Shown here: one piece after another, positions 45,462-56,384 of the stretch
Layout of the letters: each line of letters starts with the position of its first letter
Position numbering within the stretch: the stretch's first letter is position 1
Assembly: GCA_002110485.1 (NCBI GenBank)
Contig: MOWL01000067.1
Span: 3,162,001 to 3,226,000, forward strand
From: Emergomyces orientalis
Taxonomy: Eukaryota; Ascomycota; Eurotiomycetes; Onygenales; Ajellomycetaceae
Direction: 5' to 3'
DNA length: 64,000 nt
Notes under the pieces: model-generated
What the model was told of the DNA's origin: nothing
The model's input: only the letters and a program-made list of their open reading frames with translations
Database searches by the model: none
Program-made: the position numbers and the translations under genes

Positions 45462-48400
45462 GGTGAACTGCTGCCGAAAGTTCGCGGCAGCAAAGAAGAA
45501 AGGCGGCACCTTATAAATCCAGCCTGGGCGTTAAAGGAAGAATAAAATTCCTAGGGAGTCACCCGAAAGTCGAAAACAGCCAACGGAAGAGAAAAATGAA
45601 AATTAAATCATCCCGAAATGAGCTCTAGATAGTTAGGCGACGTTGGATGGCTATTCTCCTTCAGGGTAGGGCACCATTTCTAACTGGACCGGAAAGGTGT
45701 AAAAAGCGTCGATAGAAGAAAGTGTCGATCAAACATAGCACAAGATCCGAAGGTGTCTCGGGCAATTGGGAACTTTCTACCCTGCTCGTTTGCTGGAACC
45801 CGAACGGATTAAAAATTCTGCTGATTTTCTTGTGTATTTCTCTCTGAAGAAACGTGTCGGATCAAGATCCGTCCCACCGAACCCAGTAGTTAGAATCTGG
45901 GCTAAAACCGGAGAGGGAACCTGCTATGAAGTTCCTCATCCCGGGATTCTTCCTAGGAAAGCCCCAGCTTTCAGGGTATGAAGCGGGAATATGGGGGGGG
46001 TCCAGATTGGTAACGTGGGTGACGCGCATATCTTGTGTAGGCTAGCATCACCAATCGGCCGATTTTGAAACCCCCAGCAGCTACCAGCAATCACAGACCA
46101 GCGGAGAAAAACTCTATGGACACAAATGGCGCAGGCTGGGAATAAAAGGGGAAAAACCGCCACCATAAAAGTGTGCGATCAAATCAAGCGTTGCAGAAGT
46201 GTTTAGCTAGCTCCAAAATTGTGGAGGAAATGGAGCCAGCGTGGTGCACGGATGGACTTGCTGGAAAAAACAAACTCTCGCATCAGCCATTGGACCATTG
46301 GGCTAATTTGGAATCGACCAAGCGAGTATCCGAATATATGGCCACCTTAACCGGAGGTCGGAAGGCTCTCAGGTTGGGTGTTGACAGAAGGTTTGTGTAG
46401 CCAGTTAGGTAAAAGATGATCAGCCAAGTTGTCACATTGGCCTGGATTCGCAGAAGAAAATCAAAGTAAGACGAGCCGCCATGGCCAGTAAAGTTAAATA
46501 GTTCAGCCACCGGATCAAGAAGCCGACTGTGATACGGACACATAAGTCATCACAGTTTTATGAAGTTGTCCAGAATAAGATGAGTCAACTGACACGTTAG
46601 CCACCTTTGGTTGCTGGTAAGAAATGTGGTTGAGAGAGTTGTTTTGACGACGCAAGTATCTTTCCTGAACAGCTTGAACAGCGTCAAAATTGACGTCAAT
46701 GACTCGAGGATCTTGATCAGCAACTTCTCAACCAGAGCACAGGATATTAACAGTCAGTGATGCAGAGCAATGGCGCCAGGAGCCTCTCATACTAGCGTGG
46801 ACTCCATTCCTGCATATGTCTGCCATAGCTGGGCGGCGCGGCGTGCATTCCGTTGCATGCAAGAGAAGATAAAACGTGGAAGAAAAAGTTCTGCGAGATT
46901 TCAAGGTTCAAATGGTCAGGGGCCAGACCAATAATAAACATACGGCTCGGGAATGCCGATCACCCCGAAGTTTCGTTAAATATTCAGTTAATTTTGGTAA
47001 ACATGATCCCCCGCAGCACGCTGCCGATAGCAGTCTCCTCAAGTTCCAAGGCTTATCAAGTGCCAGACCATGAGAAACTAACAATTACCACCAACCCGAT
47101 TAGTTCTTTTTAATGCCTTGTGGAGGATTATGCCATTTCCATGTCGAAACGACAACGTCTACTTCTTCGGATTTTTCATTATTGGGGGTCAGGCATAATT
47201 CGATACCGCAGCAAGACATGTCTCTAAATGCGATGAATGTTGTCCTCCCTCTATACTATTATCGAGTCAGCGCATTAAATCCCCCGGAGACTCAAGAAAC
47301 ACATAGAGATAATCGAGTGGATCTGCATGTTCAAAGGGTGAAGGTTATGGGCATTGCTGTTTCTTTTGAATTGAGAAAAGACGACCACTCTGAAGGGCTT
47401 ACTATTGTACGTTTGCACTTGAATTTGGCAGCCCAGGGGATGTCGACTTGGCAGCTCAGAATCCCTTTCAGCGAATATTTAAGCATCCTACCTTATCGGC
47501 TCTATCGAGGGGTGCTCCTGAGAGGCACTGCCGCTGTTAAGAGCGAAAAATATAGAGATGGCGTTCCATTCTTCGTCGTTTATCTTGCTGTCCTTGTCGC
47601 GGCAACGAAAACCTGAACATGTAACGAAACTGCAGTAATCCAGCAGGAAAAGCCCCTAGGTGCCTTTCTCGCAGCTTATCACAAGGATATTGAAGATCCC
47701 AGGCCTCAGCGAGCTACTATCTATCCCCTTACGCTGGAAAAACTATTCATCCCATTCATTGGGCCTTGTAAAAAAAAAGGGTCTCGCCGAAAACAGAGCA
47801 GCGGCTTCCCGATACATTAAACCTTTCATCAAAGCTTATCGAGCCGGCTCAGACACTCGGGAAAGGGAATATTGGATTTTAAACATCCGCACCGTGCTGA
47901 AGAGGAAATATTTACCCCCTCTGCCTCGTTCCTGGGGATCCAAACGGGATGCATAAGGACCTGCCCCTCCATTCCACTTTGGCTCAGGGCCAACAAGAAC
48001 AGATATCCGCGCCCAAGACTTGTTGATTTGAAAATTCGGAACTCGCAAAGTCTATGCCGTTCCATCCATCAGAAATTTACGATCGAGAAAATCAAGCTCT
48101 TGTTTCAGTGTCTCACATTGAAAGATTCCCTACATTTCCTTGTTTCCCAACCAACGCAGGATCAGAGGCTGGCTCAATAAATGAGACATCCACGTAACTA
48201 CATATTGGCATGGCTGCCCCCGCATTAATGATACTCAGCATCATCATCCATCAGTAGATCATAACTATTGATAACCTTGGTGCACCTCTTTTTGTAACTG
48301 CATCGACACACTCCGTCACAGAATCACAAACCCCGCGATCCTTGTATCATTGCCCGATTAGAACAATAATCAGTGAAGAGTACCACGAAGTGTCTCAAGG

Positions 48401-49356
48401 AAAAATAAATAACAGAAGCGGGAACAACAAGATCGTATGGCACGCATGATTCACAGAAGATGTAACCCACCGACCTCACCCATTTTACCAACAGCGACTA
48501 GCAGCTCGTGGAAAGGAACGGGATAATAAATTAAAAAAACTGTTCATTTGTCGGCTCAGGGAGGCATTGTTAAAAAAATATGCATCTCATAGACAATGCC
48601 TCGCCCCGGAACTTGTTGGTCGCTCTGGGGAAACTGTAGCTAGAGGCCTCCCCGTACAATTAAAGGGCAGAAACCAGGCCCACTTGTACCCCGTACCCGT
48701 ACCATCAACGGTGGAGAAAAATCCTGCTCATGGCGCTTCGAATGATAACTAACATGTTATTTTGGCGCCGATTTATACAAGGCTCCGCCAATTCTGTGGA
48801 CGAGAAGCCCTGAGCAACTCGGTAGCGTGTCCCTCACGCGAACAACTCGTATGCCACAGCCACTTGGTTCCAGCCGGTGAAACGGTCTACTGCGGACATC
48901 CAACAAAATCAATGAATATCAGCGGGCGGTGCATTTTTCGCTGGAGAAGGTGTTGTTCCTGCTGGACCCCTTAAGATAGGGGTTTACTATGTTGGTCCAC
49001 TACCACTACCTTAAACTGTGCTAAACTCAGGTCATCTACGTCCGTACATTGATAGTAAATCAGAATCTATTTTTGGGAAACCCAATGCGAGGAAGCTTGC
49101 TGGACATTACGAGATCGGTGGGGCAATATAGACTGTGTGCTTGTCGGTTTGTTTTTTTACGGGATGGCAGGCAGGTTGGTTTTGTAGCATGAGTAAATAT
49201 AATAAGCTGTCCCAGGTTTGAGGGCAGCCGCTCCAAATGAATATTTCTTTTCCAGAGGTGTTTGTGTTTTGTTTATTGCCACTTAAAAGAGACCTCTTGA
49301 AGGTTTTGAGAATCTGTCAAAAGCGTTATATACACAGTCCTCACCCTGACAAAAAC
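45462..49356. other. Long intergenic stretch between divergent genes, no firm gene
   Basis: About 3.9 kb separates the DUF4203 gene (minus) from the SGNH hydrolase (plus). One open frame, 47113-47616 plus (167 codons, ATG start), has balanced composition but no recognisable domain, and one such frame is expected by chance in a window this size. I leave it uncalled. Nothing else stands out. Confidence 0.5.
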
Positions 49357-50342
49357 ATGCGACTCTTGGTAGCTGCCACGGCAGTGGTTTGCCTGACAGG
49401 CATGGGAATTGCGTCAGCGGCCCCGAAAATAGAAGAAATACAGAAAACGGTCAAAATTATGCCGCTAGGTGATTCTATAACTGGCTCTCCGGTAGGCATT
49501 CCCTCCCCAGGCATTTTCAAACATCATAATGTATTCACTGGCAGAATTGGGCTTGGGAGTTTGGATTGGACTCCTCCGCTAATTGTTTGATAAATATAGG
49601 GTTGTTGGCGCGCTCTGCTATGGGAAAAGCTCCAGGACGCTGAAATCACCAATACAGACTTTGTGGGGTCGCAGCCGGGACGTGATTGCGGGTTCGATTA
49701 TGATAGCGAGAATGAGGGCCATTCTGGTTTCAAGGCTACATCGATTGCCGCTAAAAAACTGCTTCCTCCGTGGCTTCGGAAAGCGCAGCCGGATATTGTC
49801 ATGATGCATCTTGGAACGAATGATGTGTGGAAAAAGGGCCGCCCGAAGGATACCATTAAAGCATTCTCGACTTTGGTGAAACAAATGAGGAAAAGCAATC
49901 CAAATATGGTTATACTTGTAAGTTCTGGCGTTCTTGTTCGTCATTTATGCTCCGTCATGCTCGAAGGCGGATGGAAGCGCTGTTCCAAAAGCCTGGAGCC
50001 GATCGCATTGGGCGCACGTATGTATTGTCTGTATATGTTTCTAACTCCATTCCAAAGGTTGCGCAAATCATCCCCATGAATCCACGTAACTGCAAAAAGT
50101 GCGGCAAAGTCGCCAGACAGTTAAACAGGGCCATTGCGAAATGGGCGCCAAAAAAATCGACGGAGAAGAGTCCGATCACTGTGGTGGACTGCTTCACCGG
50201 CTTTGATACTGCAAAAGACACCAGAGACGGCGTCCATCCAAATAAGGCCGGAAACATAAAACTTGCAAATTGTTGGTTTGAACCGCTATCGGCGGCGATT
50301 AAACAAATCAATTTGAAAAGAGGAAATACCCTCAACCTGTAA
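49357..50342 (+). CDS. Secreted SGNH/GDSL hydrolase (carbohydrate-esterase-like)
   Basis: Three exons (49357-49491, 49600-49917, 50058-50342) give 245 residues; the introns are 108 and 140 nt with GT..AG ends. I chose ATG 49357 over the in-frame upstream ATG at 49237 because it opens a signal peptide (MRLLVAATAVVCLTGMGIAS). Catalytic blocks are intact: block I PLGDSITG with nucleophile Ser40, a block II-like GHSGF (85-89), block III LGTND with Asn119, and block V RDGVHPN with Asp208 and His211. Known for the fold: ester hydrolysis, often deacetylation of polysaccharides. The arrangement (GDSIT..GHSG..LGTND..DGVHPN) fits CE3-type acetyl xylan esterases best, so a role outside the cell in plant or wall polysaccharide deacetylation is inferred. 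It could also be another GDSL lipase or esterase. Confidence 0.9.
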
Positions 50343-50887
50343 AGCTTGAGACTCAAGAACAAATACCAAGAAGAGACTCTATTCGACGTCAGAGTGCATC
50401 TGAGTTGAGTCATTGGACACTGCTGTTAATTTGGCCCTTTTACTGTGTGACTGTGGTCTTGTTGATTTACTAGCGATAGAGCTCCTTATGACGGCCTGGG
50501 GGGGAATTGGCTGGACCGAATTTTGGCCCAAGTTGTATAGCACACAATTGATAAAATATGTAATACCCTATTAACACGAAACATTACACCCTTTTCGGGT
50601 AGAATGAAACGTACTCATAGTCCACTACAAAGTTTTTTTTTATCTTGTTTGCGTTCCGCATTGTTGGAAGCTGATAATTTCCTCCTGCGCAAAAGCTTCA
50701 GATTAATATCACATGACCTCCAATTTTCTCCAAATATCACGTGTCACGCGTTTCGCGACTCCTGAAGCTATCCCAAAGTAGAAAAAACCAACGACCGCGT
50801 GCCTCAAACCTTCAATTGAACATCCCATTTGCGCTCCCCGCCAGCAAGACCATCTCCAATTAATTATCCACCATTTCACAACTCACA
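50343..50887. other. Intergenic, promoter of the mtSSB gene
   Basis: This is a short space between two co-oriented genes. Apart from the promoter motif cluster at 50737-50757 it contains nothing that looks coding. Confidence 0.65.
50737..50757 (+). promoter_or_regulatory. Putative promoter cluster: CACGTG and ACGCGT boxes
   Basis: Within 21 bases lie TCACGTG (bHLH/Cbf1-type E-box), ACGCGT (MluI cell-cycle box, the MBF target in yeasts) at 50746-50751, and TTTCGCG overlapping it. The cluster is about 130-150 bases upstream of the mtSSB start codon. MBF-type control of DNA-replication genes is established in yeasts; use here is inferred from the motif and its position. Confidence 0.4.
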
Positions 50888-51604
50888 ATGCGCGGCCTAA
50901 CCACGCTTCGTCCGCTCCTCCGCGCCCAGGCCTCTTCTCTCCCGACGCGCAACTTCAGTACGACCCGTCCCAATGCCCTCGCACGCATCAACATCGTCGG
51001 TAACCTCGGAGGCCCGCCAGAACTGCGCGCCACTTCGTCAGGCCGCGAGCTAGTAAATTACTCTGTAGCAACCAGCTATGGACCCAAGGACGATCGTCAG
51101 ACCAGCTGGTGGCGCATCACAAGCTTCGCTCCCGAAGGGCCCAGTAGAGATCATTTGCTCAATCTGCCAAAGGGGTATGTTAATTGCTTTCCTTCATATA
51201 TGTACACAGTATATACCGGCCTTCATGGGACAATGAGATATATATCCTACTTTTTCGTTGTCCTAGGAGATCTACTGGAGTTGGCTATAGATGGCCGCAT
51301 TCCTTTGTTTACTGTTGACTTGTCTGTTAACTATATATCATTTCTACGACAGCACCCTCCTCTATGTAGAAGGCGACGCCAGTATGCGCTCATACGAGGA
51401 CTCAGACGGAAAGAAAAATTCGGCCCTCAATATCACCCAACGTTCGTTGCCTCTGTACCCCTGTTTAGCCTTCATTCTTTATATCCCGACCTGGATTACT
51501 TCACGCTCCCCATCACACCTATTACTGACGAAGTAGCTAACCAAAAATTCGCTTGAAACCCCACAGGACATTACGAAGTCCTTCGACGCGGAAACAGCGA
51601 GTAG
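50888..51604 (+). CDS. rim1: Mitochondrial single-stranded DNA-binding protein
   Basis: Three exons (50888-51174, 51353-51441, 51567-51604) give 137 residues, the usual size for mtSSB. The introns are 178 and 125 nt, with GTATGT and GTTCGT donors. The N-terminus is a mitochondrial presequence (MRGLTTLRPLLRAQASSLP, then RNFSTTRP) lacking acidic residues. The OB-fold follows: ARINIVGNLGGPPELR, GRELVNYSVATSY, TSWWRITSF, and after the first splice TLLYVEGDASMRSYEDSDG then LNITQRHYEVL. Known role: a tetrameric protein that coats single-stranded mitochondrial DNA during replication and repair in the matrix. The upstream CACGTG/ACGCGT cluster could link its expression to growth or S phase. Without splicing, the exon-1 frame runs on for 127 codons into the intron, which is a false extension. 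Confidence 0.95.
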
Positions 51605-53058
51605 CGCAGCAGAACAAAGGTGCGCGTGCTGGCAGACGAGCGACGCTGCTCTTTCATTCTGTGCTCAATTAATTTCTTTTCTGGGCGAGCGAAGATGGCG
51701 GCTTAGAAAGGTTTATTGTGGGCTTGGTTACTCTCAATATGTAATGGTATGCATGATATACGTGTACTATTTATGGGCGGCGGTATATGAGGATAAAACA
51801 TATACAAATATTTTTTTCTTCTGTGGTTGTGCTCCATCTCTTATCTGGTGTATTATTGCTCTGCGGGGGATATAGGGTTGGGTTTCAAGTGGAGCGATAT
51901 CTTGTTTAGTTAGAGGCACGTCACCTAAAGCCAGTTATCTGTTACTATTTTTATTTAATGTTGATGCACGTATGAGTAGGTTTTAAGGTACTTATTTTTT
52001 CTATTTAGCCTCTCAGATTAAGTCTATTTGTCAGCGGGTAAGTCACTGCAGCTTGACTGAACTCAACTAACTAGTTGCATAACTGCTGATGGACAACCAC
52101 TGTTATGACACAGTAGTTCTGTTGTTGAGTGACGGTCGCATATGCTCATTACTCTCTCCATTGTTGAAAGGGGCTTAACGGTTTCCATTTATATATATGA
52201 CGAATGTCAACGAAGGGCAGAGCAGAAACAAAAAAGGAAAGACATCGTGGTTTCTTCCAGATCATGTTTATTGCTCGATATTATAGGTTTCACCCAAAGG
52301 CAGGTTGGGTTGTAAATGGCAGAAGAAGGGGAAGAGTGGCAAACCAGGGTTCAACTTGGGGCCTAGCAAAGGCATAACAACACAACGCCGCCGTTCTTTT
52401 CCAGCTTCCCATTCAGCATAAGCAAAATAAAGAAATAAATTGCTTAGGGGAAAGCGATAATAGCAGCTTTAGAAGGAAAAAACAAGCACAAAAAAAGGAA
52501 AATAAAACACCTAACGTAATTTACCCAAGGAAACATGACAGGGGTTCATGTGCAATGCTGGTGTCTCGGCCAGCATAAAAAGAGGAACAAAGGAATTTTC
52601 GCAAAAGAAAACGAAATATGGAATTGAGGGGTAAACGGGGTGCAAGATATAGAGTAAGAGAGACAGTACCAAACGTACACGCGAAAGAGAAAGGTTCATA
52701 ATTCGATCAATCACCGCTTCACAAAGTGATCTCAGTAATCGAAAACTAAAATGATTCATTTAGATTACTGCAACATTCGGTGTTTTCTCATAGATACTGG
52801 TATCAACATCGAAATCAATTTCTGTCGCGGGGACTATACTTAAAACACGACGATTTGAGTTGAGAGGATGGGGCGCTGGAGGTAGTGGTTTATTTATTAT
52901 AGCCAAGCAAGAGAAATGAGGGTCATGGTCAACAATCGTCGTCGTGTTTGTGGATTCGGAATTAGACCGGACACTCCTGGAGAAGTTTTATTTACCGTGT
53001 CAGATTTTACATGGACAGAGTAGAAAGGGGGGAAACAGAGAGTAGATAAGAAAGTCCC
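51605..53058. other. Intergenic between convergent mtSSB and Ste3 genes
   Basis: This stretch holds two 3' flanks. No coding signal is seen; it is AT-rich with A-rich runs around 52470-52510. Confidence 0.65.
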
Positions 53059-54207
53059 TTACCAAAGAGTCGGGGAATATTCGTTTAAGGATTGTTTCTT
53101 CTTCGGGGCCATCTTGGCACGGCTACCAAAGGATCCAAACTGGGTTGTATCTGAGGCCTTGCTGGTGGCGATATGGGGATGCTCCAACAAAGGGAAAAAT
53201 CGGCCCAAGCCAATTCGGAGAAGGAATGCGCGGTACATTAATGTTGCGTCTTTTCCGAATCCGAAGAATGCGAAAAGTAGGAAGCCGCACGTAACCTGGA
53301 TCCAGCGGTCATAATAGACTATGCCATTCATGGGTACTTTCCCAATGTTTCCCCATTTCGGCCCGTGGACGTCTGCCCAGGAGTATGGCACCCAAGGCTT
53401 TGACAATTCAATATTGCGGTAGAAAACGTAAACCTGAGATGGAAAACTGCCCAGTAACAGGACGAGAGATAGAGCTAGAAGCCGGATAAATCTCGATTTG
53501 CTTGTATTGCTGCTGATGGAAACAATGTAAGAAAATTGTTGTCGGTATTTGAAGAGTCGGTATATAACCAAGACTAGAAGAGCAAACGGATTAGCATCTA
53601 ACACAAGAAAAATCGTGTCGTGGAGAGCGCAGAACTTACCACAGTATATTGCAGCCAGGAATAAGACAGCCAATGGCCATGCGAAGATAAATGCTGTCGT
53701 GGGCCAGCTTGGATGGAACGCAGGCATACAACCTACTATTGCCCATAGGTAGTAACGACGATGTTGAACAGCACAATGAAGGACCATCATAAGAACGGGG
53801 ATGACCACGCAGAAAACGACTTCAAAAGCAAGGGTGCGTCTCCTCTGGCCCTTGCTGGGAATCAAAGTGGCGCGATCTGTGTCCATGACATCTGCAAGCG
53901 AGCGAAATATGCAGGCAAGAGCCCCTGCGATTCCGGTTCCAAGTGGAGCCATGAATTTTGTTTCAATGTCACAGAGTCCAACGCCATCCCACCACGTGGA
54001 AACATCATCTGTAGGCCAGATCAGGGGGTTGATAAAGTTGAAGAAGTTGAAGAGGATGAACCAAGCAATGAGACACGATGCAGGGAAATTTCCGGTCCGT
54101 GAGTGCCAAACCAAAGGGGGAATGCACACCAGCACGGACAGAAATGCTGTAATAGGCAAAACTACGGCTGCAGTTGATCTGTTGTAGGGGGGTCTGGGAG
54201 GATCCAT
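53059..54207 (-). CDS. ste3: Ste3-type a-factor pheromone receptor (GPCR)
   Basis: Two exons (54207-53640 and 53573-53059) give 360 residues. The ATG at 54207 (MDPPRPPYNRST) is preferred over upstream in-frame ATGs because it places TM1 (VVLPITAFLSVLVCIPPLVW) near the N-terminus as in the family. Diagnostic Ste3 features are NFINPLIWPTDD, WWDGVGLCDIETKF, the TM3-TM5 region (FEVVFCVVIPVLMMVLH, PTTAFIFAWPLAVLFLAAIY), YRLFKYRQQF after the splice, and a short cytosolic tail ending SPTLW. The intron (53639-53574, GTAAGT..GCTAATC..TTCTAG) is 66 nt, a multiple of three without a stop, so retention would insert 22 residues in frame. Known role: plasma-membrane receptor for the lipid-modified peptide pheromone of the opposite partner, coupled to a heterotrimeric G protein and MAPK cascade. 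Neither mating-type genes nor pheromone genes are in the window. Confidence 0.95.
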   Translation of the reverse strand: MDPPRPPYNRSTAAVVLPITAFLSVLVCIPPLVWHSRTGNFPASCLIAWFILFNFFNFINPLIWPTDDVSTWWDGVGLCDIETKFMAPLGTGIAGALACIFRSLADVMDTDRATLIPSKGQRRRTLAFEVVFCVVIPVLMMVLHCAVQHRRYYLWAIVGCMPAFHPSWPTTAFIFAWPLAVLFLAAIYCGKFCALHDTIFLVLDANPFALLVLVIYRLFKYRQQFSYIVSISSNTSKSRFIRLLALSLVLLLGSFPSQVYVFYRNIELSKPWVPYSWADVHGPKWGNIGKVPMNGIVYYDRWIQVTCGFLLFAFFGFGKDATLMYRAFLLRIGLGRFFPLLEHPHIATSKASDTTQFGSFGSRAKMAPKKKQSLNEYSPTLW

Positions 54208-56384
54208 CGCTAGGGGTTGAATGAACCGCGACAAGGTCCCAGCCGGTAACTCCTTCAGAAGGCAGTTAAAAAGCCCAGGCTTATAAAAGATGAAGCAGCG
54301 GGACCAAGGGTATTTGGAGAATCTTTTGATGGTTCCCGAAGTGATATGAGATTTGAACCAGCGTAGGAGAAACAAGTGTACGAAAGATGTGAAATATCAA
54401 GCATAGAGAACAGTCAAGAAGGACAGGAAGGTAATCGAGAGCAGAAATGAGGCATGAAGCGGAAACAACATCGTGAAATTATATGATCAAGTTCATAGGG
54501 AAAACAAGCAACATATAAATTCACCAACGATCGAACTCCATGGTGGAAGGATGGAGTTTGAGCCATATTGAAATTTAGAACGCAATTCCTACTAAACCTG
54601 GTGAAGCGAATTGCATGTCCAATACAGTCAGTTATTCAAGACAAGAAAGTCAGAATAACGGGACATCAATAAAGGGAATAATGGATGAAAATCAGCAAAC
54701 AGGTATAGATGTCGCAAGAGTGAATGCCACAACTCTATGCTTGAAGATAGAGAGTCTGCGGTCTGTGTGGTGCAATGTTGATACCAGGCTGAGGTTGACC
54801 AAACCCTTTTCGGGTTTCAATAACGACAGCAGCGCTCAATCAAATTGCAGTGAATTCCCGTCACACTTTCCCAAACCGGGAATAAATCTCGAAAAACTCC
54901 AACAATTTCTCCAAAACTTGAGATCTTTGCCCGCATGAAGTGCTTGGGTCAGGTAATTTGTGATATTTCGGTTCTTGAGGCGCATTGCATTAGCATTGCT
55001 GGCAAGGTGTCCGCATATTCAACGGTCAAACTACCTGAATACATCGATCAGCCCCCAATACAAGATGTATCTCCAAGGCAAGTCTTTTCTGGAATCAAAT
55101 ATCAAACTCCCTAGTCATATGAATCCGAGAGAAAGTTGCTGTGCCATTTTTAACGTTATCAAGTTGCAGAAAGCAGTTGCCTCCCAGAGCGCGGCGCCCT
55201 TGGCAATTTGCAACCCTACATCTTTTCGCATGTCAAATTGCCAGGGACGGCCGTAGTAGAAAAGAACACGTCCCAGATGATATAAACATAGATATCTACA
55301 ACTTAAAATTTCGTCAGTCGTGCAAGTATTTGTGATTGAAAAGGCAGGACAAGCAGAAATAATGCCCAAGCTGATATGTAAGGGCGTTCCGCACGTGCTT
55401 GAAGCCATCCGCCTTTTTGGTATCAATAAGGATTCCCTCACATAGCAAAAAGCAACACTGACCTGTTGATTCCCATGATCATTTTCACCATAACCACTGC
55501 AATAGCTATTGGAGCGGGTTTGTGTATATACATTGACTCCTAGACTACTCGAATTGGTGCTGAATAAACGGGAAGCAAACGACGCGATAGCCGCTGGATA
55601 TGAACACAGTTGCGGTGAGAGGTATCCACACACGAGTCAGTAAAGCATAGAGCTCAGAGACTGAGGCGAAAGATGTGTATTTTGTAGAACGAATGAACGG
55701 CAGTCTGCATATATCTCAACCTTTCCCCGTATTTTTGCGGTTGAGCTTCAGCAGAGGGGCAAACGAAAAACGATAGTTAGTTCGGCTAACTAAGTAGTAG
55801 TAATCTAGGTAGGTATTTAGCTTCCAACGATGTTGACGGATTGGTCAATGCTCCTAGTAATGATAACGGAGTCATCAGCTAGCCTCTATGTAAACAGAAG
55901 CCCCGGAACAACAGCTAATCGCATAAAATCCCGAAGAACAAGCCTAGGTTGGAATAAGGAGGTTGGATATACATAGTTGAGGCTGTCGAATAACTACCCC
56001 AGACTAGCCTTGAACGGACTGCCAACACGTGCGGCTTAAAACAGCCGAGCTTCAACTACTCCCTATGAACCCGATGGAGCATCATCAACTGCTTCACCAT
56101 CTTCAACCAATCACCAAATAGACGGACCACGCACTAGCATTTAGCTGGTAGGTAATACCCACATGCCATCCGCCTCCGCTTTCTTGATTGCGCCCCTGCC
56201 ACTAAGCTCATAGTTGTATGGGTCGAAATAGTGTCGGTGATGTCACAAACTCGGTACTTCGTTCTAGACAGCTGATGCCAAACCATGCGCGCTGGGAACG
56301 GTGCATCCTGCGCCCTCGTCATTTAAGCCCGGCCCTCTTACTGCTGACTGGTAACATTCCAGTTTCCAACGAAACTATCTCACC
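54208..56384. other. Divergent intergenic region, no firm gene
   Basis: This is the upstream region of both the Ste3 gene (minus) and the membrane-protein gene (plus). Open frames at 54615-54938 plus (107 codons) and 55115-55633 minus (172 codons) lack recognisable domains and splice context and are not called. Confidence 0.55.

Noticed and set aside
47113..47616. 167-codon plus-strand open frame with ATG
   Set aside because: The composition is balanced, but it has no recognisable family and no supporting neighbours, and about one such frame is expected by chance in the window.
49237..49356. Upstream in-frame ATG as start of the SGNH hydrolase
   Set aside because: It would place 40 residues in front of a complete signal peptide; ATG 49357 is the better start.
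55115..55633. 172-codon minus-strand open frame upstream of the Ste3 gene
   Set aside because: No domain or signal; it lies in divergent promoter space and is probably fortuitous.
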